From contig NZ_OBMJ01000001.1 of the NCBI RefSeq assembly GCF_900199205.1, positions 7,247,001-7,311,000 of the forward strand: 64,000 nt of DNA, read 5' to 3'. Below, in pieces: positions 32,435 through 39,914 of this stretch (within the stretch, counting starts at the first letter, position 1; each line of letters starts with the position of its first letter). This stretch comes from Streptomyces sp. 1331.2 (GTDB lineage Bacteria > Actinomycetota > Actinomycetes > Streptomycetales > Streptomycetaceae). Both the position numbers and the translations under genes were made by a program. Under the pieces are notes generated by a model. That model did no database searches. It was given only the letters and a program-made list of their open reading frames with translations, and had not been told where the DNA came from.

Positions 32435-33537
32435 CCGAGACCCCGTGGCGGACCGTGAACGTGTTCCACCACGAGCACGACCGCACCGGTCTGCTGCTCG
32501 ACGCGGTCCGCCCGTTCATCGCGCGGGTGGCCCCTTCGGTGCAGCGGGTGTACTTCCAGCCGCACTGGCGGCGCGGGCCGCACGTCCGCATCCCGATCCA
32601 GGCGAGCCCCGAGGTCTTCGACGAGGTCGTCGCACCGGCCGTGGCCGGCGTGTTGGAGCCCTACCTGCGGGCGCATCCGTCGACGGTCGTCCTCGACGAG
32701 GGGGCGGCCCACGCCCAGCACGTCCGGCTGGCCGCGCAGGAGTGCGAACGCGGGCTGCTGACTCCGTGGGCGCCGAACAACACCGTCGAGACCGAGCCCC
32801 ACGACCGGCGCGAGCACGTGCTCGGCAGCCCGGCCGCGGCGGACCTGCTCGCCGACTACTACGTCGACACCAACGACCTCGTGTTCGACGTCCTCGACTG
32901 GATCCGCGGCGGCGGCTCGAAGATGGCGCTCGCGGTGGACCTGTTCATCGCGGCGGCGAACCGGTTCCTCCCGCCGGTGACCTACGGCTACATGTCCTAC
33001 CGCGGGCACGCCGACGCCTTCCTGGCGAAGATGCCCGACGGCCTGCGCGAACGCTTCGACGGGATCTACGAGGCCAACGCCGAGACCTTCCGGCAGCGGG
33101 TCGTCGAGATCACCGGCGCCGCGGACCACCACGAGGTCGTGCCGTTCAGCGCCCTCCTCGACACCCTGCTCCGCTACCGCAACCAGGCCGACGGGCTGAT
33201 CGGCACCGGCGAGCTGGCCCTCGACACCGACCCGAACGGCGAGCCGGAGGACTGGGGTTCGAGCTGGAGCGCCTGGTCGGACCGCAGCCCGTTCCACCGG
33301 GCGCTCGGCAGCCACCGCCCGGCGGCCGACCAACTCGGCGGCTGGAACACCTTCAAGCAGTACCGGGTCGTCCTCAACTGGCTCTACCTCGCCATGAACC
33401 GGATCGGCATCGGCGAGCTGGAACGCAACCTGATCTGCCACGTGGTCTCCCGGGCCGTCGAGGACGTCCACGGCGTGACCGCGATGAGCCGGATCGAGGA
33501 CCTGATCGGTTTCGTCGACAGCGGCGGCCGCCTGTGA
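32431..33537 (+). CDS. SpaB_C / thiopeptide-type protein 2 (candidate [4+2] pyridine synthase or second elimination protein)
   Basis: 368 residues from ATG 32431 (ATGA overlap). It starts TVNVFHHEHDRTGLLLDAVR, followed by YFQPHWRRGPHVRIPI, LLTPWAPNNTVE, DRREHVLGSPAAADLLADYY, VDLFIAAANRF and SYRGHADAFL. This pattern corresponds to thiopeptide-type bacteriocin biosynthesis proteins (TIGR03891 as remembered). It keeps the Gly-Pro-His-Val-Arg strand of LanB elimination domains. TbtC-like (elimination) and TbtD-like ([4+2] cycloaddition) proteins both belong here, so the exact role is open. It is the last gene of the operon and stops 20 bp from the convergent response-regulator gene. Confidence 0.8.
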   Translation: MTETPWRTVNVFHHEHDRTGLLLDAVRPFIARVAPSVQRVYFQPHWRRGPHVRIPIQASPEVFDEVVAPAVAGVLEPYLRAHPSTVVLDEGAAHAQHVRLAAQECERGLLTPWAPNNTVETEPHDRREHVLGSPAAADLLADYYVDTNDLVFDVLDWIRGGGSKMALAVDLFIAAANRFLPPVTYGYMSYRGHADAFLAKMPDGLRERFDGIYEANAETFRQRVVEITGAADHHEVVPFSALLDTLLRYRNQADGLIGTGELALDTDPNGEPEDWGSSWSAWSDRSPFHRALGSHRPAADQLGGWNTFKQYRVVLNWLYLAMNRIGIGELERNLICHVVSRAVEDVHGVTAMSRIEDLIGFVDSGGRL

Positions 33538-33556
33538 CCGGCTCGCGCACCCGCGT

Positions 33557-34159
33557 TCAGAGCCAGCCGCGGGTGCGCGCGATCGTGGCCGCCTCGGTCC
33601 GGTTGCGCGCACCCAACTTGGCCATCGCACTGGACAGGTAGTTGCGGACGGTCCCCTCGGCCAGGCACAGGCGCGCCGCGATCGCGGCATTGCCGGCTCC
33701 CTCGGCGACCGCCCGCAGCAGCTCGCGTTCCCGCTCCGTCAGCGGATCGGCCGCGTCCCAGGCGGCCACCGCCAGTTCGGGCGCGACCACCCGCTCGCCC
33801 GCGTGCACCCGGCGCAGCGCCGCCGCCAGCTCACCGATCGGCGCGTCCTTGAGGACGTACCCGGCCACCCCCGCATCCACCGCCCGCCGCAGGTAGCCGC
33901 TGCGCGCGAACGTGGTCACGATCAGCACCCGGGTCGGGTCGCCCAGCCGGTTCAGCTCCACGGCCAGGTCGAGACCGGTACGGCCGGGCATCTCGATGTC
34001 GGTCACCAGCACGTCCGGCCGGTGCTCGCGCACCGCGAGGAGGGCGTCGTCGCCGTTGGTCGCGGTCGCCACCACCGTGATGTCCGCCTGGAGGTCCAGC
34101 AGGGACGCGAACGCGCCCAGCACCATGCCCTGGTCCTCGGCCAGCACCACCCGGATCAT
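33557..34159 (-). CDS. NarL/FixJ-family response regulator
   Basis: 200 residues. The receiver domain (1-120) has the acidic pair (AEDQ, residues 8-9), phospho-acceptor Asp54 (LVTDIEMPG) and the Lys of VLKDA near 103. The C-terminal LuxR HTH (~137-200) reads LTERERELLRAVAEGAGNAAIAARL, then GTVRNYLSSAMAKLGARNRTEA. The gene overlaps the kinase by ATGA. It completes an ABC transporter-kinase-regulator operon of the DesK/LnrJK type, which in other actinobacteria and Bacillus responds to membrane-active antibiotics or lipids. The likely target is its own operon, through the palindrome at 37058. Confidence 0.9.
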   Translation of the reverse strand: MIRVVLAEDQGMVLGAFASLLDLQADITVVATATNGDDALLAVREHRPDVLVTDIEMPGRTGLDLAVELNRLGDPTRVLIVTTFARSGYLRRAVDAGVAGYVLKDAPIGELAAALRRVHAGERVVAPELAVAAWDAADPLTERERELLRAVAEGAGNAAIAARLCLAEGTVRNYLSSAMAKLGARNRTEAATIARTRGWL

Positions 34160-35277
34160 CCGACCACCGCCTTCGGCACCGTGATGGTCAGCGTCGTCCC
34201 GGCCGACCCGGAGCGCTGCACCGCGCCGCCGAGGCGCGCGACCCGCTCCCGGAGCCCGGTCAGCCCGGTGCCCTCCGCGGCGTCGCCGCCGATCCCGTCG
34301 TCCGCGATCACCAAGCGCACCCTTTCCCCGTCCGTGTCCAGCCCGATGCGGCAGGTGGAGGCCCGCGCGTGCCGGGCCACGTTCGTCACCGCCTCCCGCA
34401 GCGCCAGCCCCAGTTCGTGCTCGGTCGCCGCGACCAGGGCCGGCTCCTCCGCGCAGCTCACCTGCAGGGCCACCCCGGTCCCGGCCAGCGTACGCCGGGC
34501 CACCTCCAGCTCCGCGCGGATGCTGGTCCGCCGCCAGCCGGTGACCGTGCTGCGCACCGCGGCCAGCGCCTCCCGCGCGTTGCGCTCGATCTCTTCGGCC
34601 TCGGCGCGCGCCCGCTGCGGATCGGCGAGCACCAGCTCCTTGGTGAGCTGAGCGCGCATCACCACGGCGGTCAGCGAATGCCCGAGGAGGTCGTGCAGGT
34701 CACGCGCGATCCGTTCGCGCTCCGCCAGCGTCGCGAGCAGTTCGACCTGCGAGGTCCGCAGCCGCTGGTTCTCCAGCTCCTGCCGACGGTCGCGCTGCTG
34801 AAGTTCGAGCAGCCCGACCACCCAGACCATGACGAGCGCCGACGCGAAGCCCAGCAGCCGGTAGAGGAGCGGCACCTGCGACAGCAGCGCCGTGACGCAG
34901 TCCAGGACGGTCAGCGCGGTGAACCACCGCCGCGCGACGGGCCACGGCAGCGCGTTGCCCGCGGCGGCCGCCGCGTAGATGAACAGCACGCTCGCGGCGG
35001 CGTTGAACGGCGTGGCCAGCGCGCCGAGCACGGCCATCGGGACCAGCGACGCCCAGAGGTTCCACCCGGACGGGCCCCGCAGCAGGGCCAGCGCGTACAG
35101 CAGGACCGTGGCCGCGCACACCGTGATCGTCAGCGGCCACTCCCACCACGCCGGGTCCGGCGAGAAGTACGGCTGCGCCGGCAGGAACAGCAGGTAGCCG
35201 AGGTAGATCCACTCCCAGGTCCGCAGTCGCTCGGCCACGGACCGGGCGGCGGTGCCGTCGAAGTCGCTCGTGTTCAC
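34156..35277 (-). CDS. DesK-type sensor histidine kinase (HisKA_3)
   Basis: 373 residues from GTG 35277, immediately before the first family-like sequence; earlier starts give low-complexity extensions. About five or six transmembrane helices occupy residues ~20-165 (YLGYLLFLPAQPY, ITVCAATVLLYALALL, VPMAVLGALATPF, and others), with almost no extracytoplasmic loop, as in intramembrane-sensing kinases. The H-box is ERERIARDLHDLLGHSLTAV and the ATPase domain has AVTNVARHARAS and GDAAEGTGLTGLRERV. It phosphorylates the adjacent NarL-type regulator. The signal may be membrane perturbation by the RiPP or by export stress; this is inferred from location. Confidence 0.9.
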   Translation of the reverse strand: MNTSDFDGTAARSVAERLRTWEWIYLGYLLFLPAQPYFSPDPAWWEWPLTITVCAATVLLYALALLRGPSGWNLWASLVPMAVLGALATPFNAAASVLFIYAAAAAGNALPWPVARRWFTALTVLDCVTALLSQVPLLYRLLGFASALVMVWVVGLLELQQRDRRQELENQRLRTSQVELLATLAERERIARDLHDLLGHSLTAVVMRAQLTKELVLADPQRARAEAEEIERNAREALAAVRSTVTGWRRTSIRAELEVARRTLAGTGVALQVSCAEEPALVAATEHELGLALREAVTNVARHARASTCRIGLDTDGERVRLVIADDGIGGDAAEGTGLTGLRERVARLGGAVQRSGSAGTTLTITVPKAVVG

Positions 35278-35323
35278 GTCTCGTCCAGGTCGGTTCCGAT
35301 GGTCGGGCCGGGTCGCATGGGCG

Positions 35324-36070
35324 TCACAGCCGCGCGTGCCGGTAGGAGGTCGCCGCCGCACCGGCCGCCACCACCGTGGTGACCACCAGGGCGAGCACAT
35401 GGATCAGCGCGGTGCCGTCACCGAGCTGGGCGAGCCCGAGTTGGGCGAGGTGGTAGGTGGGCAGGAACTCGGCGATCTCCCGCACGGCCGAGGGCAGCAG
35501 CCGGATCGGGATCCACAACCCGGACAGCACCGCCAGCGGGAACAGCACCGCGTTGAGCAGCGCGATCGCCGCACCCGGGCGGAACCGGAAACCGACCGCC
35601 ACGCTGAACAGCGTGAACGGGACGCTGCCGAGCAGGAGCACCAGCGCCACCCGCGCCAGCGCCCAGGGCGAGGCGTGGAGCGTGCCGAACGCCGCGGCCG
35701 CCACCCCCATCAGCACCAGCACGCCCACCCCGTAGAGGAGCGCGGCGGTGGCCTTGGCTGCGAGGCTGATCCAGATCGGCACCGCGGACACCCGCTTCAT
35801 GCGCAGCCAGCCCAGGTCCCGGTCCTGGGCGACCCCGACCCCCGGCTGCAGCGAAGCCACCGTGATCACGCCGTAGGTGCCGAACGTGGCCACCATCGCC
35901 GTACCGGCCGAGAGGCCCTGCACGGCGTCGTGCCCGTACAGCAGGTTGAACAGCACGAAGAACCCGACCGGCATCAGGACGCCGAAGAACAACGAGGTGG
36001 GTTCCCGCACGATCGAGCGGAGTTCGTCCCGCAGCTCGCCAAGGAAGACCCGTCCCATCAGCACGCTCAT
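35324..36070 (-). CDS. ABC-2 type transporter permease
   Basis: 248 residues with six predicted membrane helices (for example PTSLFFGVLMPVGFFVLF, TFGTYGVITVASL, ALLYGVGVLVLMGVAAAAF, VALVLLLGSVPFTLF, LNAVLFPLAVLSGLW). The ABC2_membrane signature region LPTYHLAQL lies near the C-terminus. It overlaps the ATPase gene by 4 bp (ATGA). Together they make an exporter of the DrrAB/LnrLM kind, used for drug, lipid or peptide efflux. As neighbour of a RiPP operon without another transporter, it is a candidate for product export or self-protection. Confidence 0.88.
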   Translation of the reverse strand: MSVLMGRVFLGELRDELRSIVREPTSLFFGVLMPVGFFVLFNLLYGHDAVQGLSAGTAMVATFGTYGVITVASLQPGVGVAQDRDLGWLRMKRVSAVPIWISLAAKATAALLYGVGVLVLMGVAAAAFGTLHASPWALARVALVLLLGSVPFTLFSVAVGFRFRPGAAIALLNAVLFPLAVLSGLWIPIRLLPSAVREIAEFLPTYHLAQLGLAQLGDGTALIHVLALVVTTVVAAGAAATSYRHARL

Positions 36071-36996
36071 GCCGCCCTGCCTTCCCGGGGGTTCTCCGAC
36101 GGCTCACGGTGGTCGGTCAGTGCGACCACGGCCTCCGCCAGACCGACGTCCTGCACCCGCAGTTCCGACAACTCCGGATCCTGTTCCAGCAGCAGGCGCA
36201 GCAGCTGCTCCGGCGAACGGGTCTGGATCGTCACCAGATCGCGTTCCCGGCCGACCCGGAGCACGCCCGGCAGCCGCTCCAGTCCGTCCGGGTCGAGGGC
36301 GGTCCGGACGGTCACCGTGCGGTCCGGCAACCGGGAGACGAGCTCCTGCGGCGGAGCGTCCGCCAGGATCCGACCGCGGTCGAGCACCACCACCCGGTCC
36401 GCGACCGCGCCCGACTCCTCGATCAGGTGCGTGGTCACCAGCACGGCGGTGCCCTGCGCCCGGCGTTGGGCCAGGATCTGCCAGAAGTGCCGCCGGGCCT
36501 GCGTGTCCAGGCCGACCGTCGGTTCGTCCAGCACCAGCAGGGCCGGGTCGGTGACCAGGGCCATCGCCAGCTGCACGCGTTGCTTCTGGCCGCCGGAGAG
36601 TTTCGACGCCCGTCTGCGCGCCAGCTCGGTGAGCCCGAGTTCCGCCAGGACCGGGCCGGCCGCCGCGGCCCGCAGCCCGCCGCGGACGGCGGCGCCGCCC
36701 ACCAGCTCGCTGACCGTCAGCGTGCTCGGGAATCCCAGGGTCTGCTGCGCCACGCCCAGGTGCCGGCGGGTCTTCGCGCGGCGCGGATCGCCGCCCAGGA
36801 TCCGCACGGTGCCCTGCTGCGGTGCGAGCAGCCCGACCGCGAGCATCACCAGCGTCGACTTGCCGGCCCCGTTGGGTCCGAGCAGCGCGACGCACTCTCC
36901 CGGGTCGACCCGCAGGTCCACGCCGTCCAGCGCCACCGTCTCTCCGTACCGGTACCGCAGGCTTTCGGCCGTCAGCACCGCCTGTGTCGTTTCCAT
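36067..36996 (-). CDS. ABC transporter ATP-binding protein
   Basis: About 309 residues from ATG 36996, the first codon before the family start (LTAESLRYRYGETVALDGVDL). Walker A is GPNGAGKST, the signature motif is LSGGQKQRVQ, Walker B is LLVLDEPTVGLD and the switch His is in LVTTHLIEES. The C-terminal ~80 residues are the extension common in DrrA-like ATPases. It is the first gene of a four-gene minus-strand operon: ATPase, permease, kinase, response regulator. A palindrome lies 62-73 bp upstream. Confidence 0.92.
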   Translation of the reverse strand: METTQAVLTAESLRYRYGETVALDGVDLRVDPGECVALLGPNGAGKSTLVMLAVGLLAPQQGTVRILGGDPRRAKTRRHLGVAQQTLGFPSTLTVSELVGGAAVRGGLRAAAAGPVLAELGLTELARRRASKLSGGQKQRVQLAMALVTDPALLVLDEPTVGLDTQARRHFWQILAQRRAQGTAVLVTTHLIEESGAVADRVVVLDRGRILADAPPQELVSRLPDRTVTVRTALDPDGLERLPGVLRVGRERDLVTIQTRSPEQLLRLLLEQDPELSELRVQDVGLAEAVVALTDHREPSENPREGRAA

Positions 36997-37057
36997 GGTC
37001 ACCAGACTCCCGGCCGGTGACGGCGCTCGGCAGTGCCGCCCCGTCACCAGCCCGAGA

Positions 37058-37069
37058 TGACAAATGTCA
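37058..37069 (-). promoter_or_regulatory. Palindromic candidate operator for the DesK-type two-component system
   Basis: TGACAAATGTCA: 5-bp arms TGACA/TGTCA around AA, in an AT-rich island of otherwise GC-rich DNA, just upstream of the ABC-kinase-regulator operon. NarL-type regulators of ABC-2 operons typically bind such short inverted repeats. No other copy was noticed. Confidence 0.5.
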
Positions 37070-37188
37070 ACCCCGGCCGGCCCGGGCGTCCTCGGGAGCG
37101 GCGATGGGGCGTGCCCGCACTATAGCGGGGGCTGGTGAACCCACAAGGGCCTGTCCGGCGCCGAGGACGGGGGAGGTGCCGGGCGCGT

Positions 37189-38193
37189 TCACCCCGAAGC
37201 CCGGACGACCAGCCGGGTGGGGAGCACCACCGATTCGCATGGTGCCGGGTTGCGCAGCAGCAACTCCAGGGCGCGGGCTCCGAGTTCCTCCACCGGTTGG
37301 CGCACGGTGGTCAGCCCCGGGCGGCAGCGCGCCGCGACGGGGGCGTCGTCGAAGCCGATCAGCGCCACGTCCTCGGGCACCCGCAGGCCGTGCCGGCGCA
37401 GGGTCCTGAGGGCTCCCGCGGCCATCTGGTCGGAGGCGGCGAACACGGCGTCCAGCTCGGGGCGCTGGTCCAGCAGCCACTGCATCGCGTGCTCAGCGGA
37501 GGCGCTGCTGAAGTCGCCGTACGCCACGGCGGGCCGGACCGCGGCCGACCCGGCCATCGCCTGGTGGTAGCCGGCCAGCCGGTCCGCCCCGGCGGCGGTG
37601 TCCGGCGGCCCGGCGATGGTGGCCACCGTCCGCCGCCCGGACGCGCACAGCCGCCGTACCGCCTCCCTGGCGCCGGTGAGGTTGTCCGCGTCCACGAACG
37701 CCACCGTGCCCGGCTCCGGCGGCCGGCCCAGCGCCACCACGGGGACCCGGGCGGCGTGCAGCAGCCGGATGAGCGCGGTGTCCCCCCAGGGGCCGACCAG
37801 CAGCACGCCGTCGACGTGGCCGCCGCACAGGTAGCGCACCAGCGGCGGCCGCCGGGAGCGCCTGGGCACCGTGAAGACGGCCAACTCCCGCTCCGCGCCC
37901 GGCAGGGAGCGCCGAAGCCCGGTCAGCAGCCGGACCGGGAAGGTGTCCGCGTGGTACTGCAGCGGATCGGCGAAGACCACGACGGCCACCACGCCCGTCC
38001 CCCGGGCACTGGCTGCCCGGCGGCGGACGTACGCCAACTCGCGCGCCGCCCGTTCCACCCGGGCCGCCACCTCGGCGGAGACCCGGGCGGAACGGTTCAG
38101 CACGCGGGAGGCGGTCGCGATGGAGACACCGGCCCGGCGGGCTACCTCGGCCAGGGTCGGAGCGGGGTCGGTGCTCGGGAAGGGCTGGGACAC
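37189..38193 (-). CDS. LacI-family transcriptional regulator (cellulase operon associated)
   Basis: 334 residues. The LacI HTH is at the N-terminus (PTLAEVARRAGVSIATASRVLN, then SAEVAARVERAARELAYVRRR), followed by a periplasmic-binding-like effector domain ending in GLTTVRQPVEELGARALELL and VVLPTRLVVRASG. It is 103 bp downstream of the GH5 gene on the same strand, so it may be transcribed with GH6 and GH5. The effector is probably cello-oligosaccharide or glucose-like, inferred from neighbours only. Confidence 0.9.
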   Translation of the reverse strand: MSQPFPSTDPAPTLAEVARRAGVSIATASRVLNRSARVSAEVAARVERAARELAYVRRRAASARGTGVVAVVVFADPLQYHADTFPVRLLTGLRRSLPGAERELAVFTVPRRSRRPPLVRYLCGGHVDGVLLVGPWGDTALIRLLHAARVPVVALGRPPEPGTVAFVDADNLTGAREAVRRLCASGRRTVATIAGPPDTAAGADRLAGYHQAMAGSAAVRPAVAYGDFSSASAEHAMQWLLDQRPELDAVFAASDQMAAGALRTLRRHGLRVPEDVALIGFDDAPVAARCRPGLTTVRQPVEELGARALELLLRNPAPCESVVLPTRLVVRASG

Positions 38194-38296
38194 GGAGGCC
38201 GTCCTGGATCGATCCTCGACACGGGAACCGCACCCCGGACCTGCGCCCCACAGCAGGCCACCACGTGTGTCAGCTTGGTCGGTTGAACGACCCGCG

Positions 38297-39841
38297 TCAA
38301 GGGATCCGACGCCCTGAGCCGGTCAGGTCGGTCAGGCCGGTCAGGTCGGTCAGGTCGGTCAGGTGGGCGCGGTAGCCGGCGCCGAAGGCCGTCGGCGTGC
38401 CGTCGTAGGAGCTGATCAGCGCCGGGCCGCTGCTGCAGTCCCAGATGTTCCAGGTCCAGGCGAGATAGGAGACGCCGTGCCGGTCCAGCCACGGCAGCAG
38501 GGTGTCCAGATAGCCGTGCGCGCAGTCGTTCTCGCCCAACTCGCCGGCCACGACGGGCACCTGGGCTGCCAGCGGGCCGATCTGCGCGTCCCAGCAGGAG
38601 CCGGTGCTGCAGCTGTTGAAGTTGTACGAGTGCCAGGACGCGGCTAGGTTGTGCAGGGGATCGGCCGGCTGGTAAGCGGCCCACCGGGTGAGGTCGTTGG
38701 CGTACTCCAGACCGCCCAGCATCAGGACGTTGTCCGCCCCGGTCGAGCGCACCGCGTCGACCATCGCCTGCATGCCGGCGACCCGGAAGCCGATCCCCGG
38801 GCAGCTGCCGCCGTCGCGCCAGCAGGCCCAGCCGCTGTCCTCGCTCCCGGTGGCGCGTGACGGGTACGGCTCGTTGAACAGGTCGAAGACGGTCGCGTCG
38901 TCGCCCTTGAAGGTCCGCGCGACCGAGGTCCAGAACGGGAGCGCGCCGGCGGCGTCCGGCATCGGTTTCTGGCAGGTGGCGTCGGCGTCGGAGCAGCCCG
39001 CGGACGGGCCGGTGTACGCGCCGTCGGTCCAGTGCAGGTCGAGGATCGCCACCAGGCCGTTGCGGTGCAGCAGGTCGACGTAGCCGCGCACCGCGTCGAT
39101 GTAGGCCTGGCCGGCGTAGGCGGGGTCGACGTTGGCGTGGCCGAGCCAGCAGTCCTCGTTGAGCGGGACGCGGACGGCGTTGACGCGCCACGACTTCATC
39201 GCGGTGACGGAGGCCTGGTCGGCCGGGCCGTCGAAGATGCCGTGGCCCTGGACGCACATGAACTCGGCGCCGGAGCGGTTGACCCCGTGCAGGGTGATCG
39301 GGGTGCCGTCGGCCTTCGCCAGCGTGCTGCCCGAGACGTGCACGGCCGGGGCCGGGCCGCTCGGGGGCGGAGTGGGGGTCGGGGTGGGGGTGGGGCGCGG
39401 CGACGGGGTCGACTGCGGCCCGCAGGGGGTGCCGTTGAGGGTGAAGGTGGTGGGGGCGGTGTTGGGGCCGGTGTAGGAGAAGTTGGCGCTGGTGGTGTAG
39501 CCGGTGCCGGGGTTGATGGTGGGGGCGTAGGAGGGGTTGGTGACGGTGACGGTGTGTCCGGTCTGGGTCCAGGTGCCGTTCCAGCCGCTCTGGAGGGTCT
39601 GGTTGCCGGGGTAGGTGTAGCCGAGGGTCCAGCCGTTGATGGGGGTGGTGCCGGTGTCGGTGATGGTGAGGTTGGCGGTGAAGCCGCTGCCCCAGTCGTT
39701 GCCGACGGCGTACGTCACGTTGCAGGAAAGACCGGTGGCGGGGGCCGCCGAGGCGGTGAGGGGGAGTACGGCCAGGGCGGCGCACGCGGCGGTGGCGGCC
39801 GCCAGGGCGGCGGTGGTACGGGGAGGTGCGGTTCCGGGCAT
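38297..39841 (-). CDS. Secreted GH5 cellulase with N-terminal CBM2
   Basis: 514 residues. Signal peptide ~1-32 (ends ASA). CBM2 at ~33-138 has surface Trp residues in NGWTLGY and SGWNGTWTQ. A PTPTPTPTPPP linker follows. The GH5 domain (~160-495) has NRSGAEFMC, FDLFNEPYP (acid/base Glu) and VVAGELGEND (nucleophile Glu). It cleaves internal beta-1,4-glucan bonds outside the cell. The C-terminus ends in a repetitive LTDLTDLTGLTDLTGSGRRIP-like tail created by a 9-bp tandem repeat. The CBM2 coding DNA is nearly identical to that of the GH48 gene, in inverted orientation. It follows the GH6 gene across a strong hairpin. Confidence 0.92.
   Translation of the reverse strand: MPGTAPPRTTAALAAATAACAALAVLPLTASAAPATGLSCNVTYAVGNDWGSGFTANLTITDTGTTPINGWTLGYTYPGNQTLQSGWNGTWTQTGHTVTVTNPSYAPTINPGTGYTTSANFSYTGPNTAPTTFTLNGTPCGPQSTPSPRPTPTPTPTPPPSGPAPAVHVSGSTLAKADGTPITLHGVNRSGAEFMCVQGHGIFDGPADQASVTAMKSWRVNAVRVPLNEDCWLGHANVDPAYAGQAYIDAVRGYVDLLHRNGLVAILDLHWTDGAYTGPSAGCSDADATCQKPMPDAAGALPFWTSVARTFKGDDATVFDLFNEPYPSRATGSEDSGWACWRDGGSCPGIGFRVAGMQAMVDAVRSTGADNVLMLGGLEYANDLTRWAAYQPADPLHNLAASWHSYNFNSCSTGSCWDAQIGPLAAQVPVVAGELGENDCAHGYLDTLLPWLDRHGVSYLAWTWNIWDCSSGPALISSYDGTPTAFGAGYRAHLTDLTDLTGLTDLTGSGRRIP
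38321..38364. repeat. 9-bp tandem repeat in the 3' end of the GH5 gene
   Basis: Five copies of GGTCAGGTC (one GGTCAGGCC, the last GGTCAGGTG) encode the Leu-Thr-Asp/Gly tail of the GH5 protein on the minus strand. Repeat-number slippage would change tail length in steps of three residues. Confidence 0.85.
39422..39758 (-). repeat. 337-bp inverted repeat of CBM2 DNA, copy in GH5
   Basis: The reverse complement matches 42451-42787 in the GH48 gene with only one mismatch seen by eye (an AGC/AAC codon, Ser versus Asn in the CBM2). It runs from the end of the signal peptide to the last Cys of the CBM2. The two copies face each other across the GH6 gene. Confidence 0.9.
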
Positions 39842-39878
39842 GCCGAGCTCCTCGGGGGTGGGCCGGGGCCGGGGTGGG

Positions 39879-39906
39879 GGCCGGGGCCGCCGGTGCGGCC
39901 CCGGCC
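39879..39906. terminator. Perfect 12-bp hairpin between GH6 and GH5 genes
   Basis: GGCCGGGGCCGC (39879-39890) pairs exactly with GCGGCCCCGGCC (39895-39906) around CGGT, 8 bp past the GH6 stop. It may end most GH6 transcripts or stabilise their 3' end while allowing some read-through to GH5. Confidence 0.75.
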
Positions 39907-39914
39907 GGGTGAGG

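Noticed and set aside
17242..33537. Class I lanthipeptide cluster, because two LanB-type proteins are present
   Set aside because: No LanC cyclase, the LanB domains are split into separate N and C proteins, and YcaO, SagB and ocin-ThiF genes are present, so a thiopeptide/azole pathway fits better.
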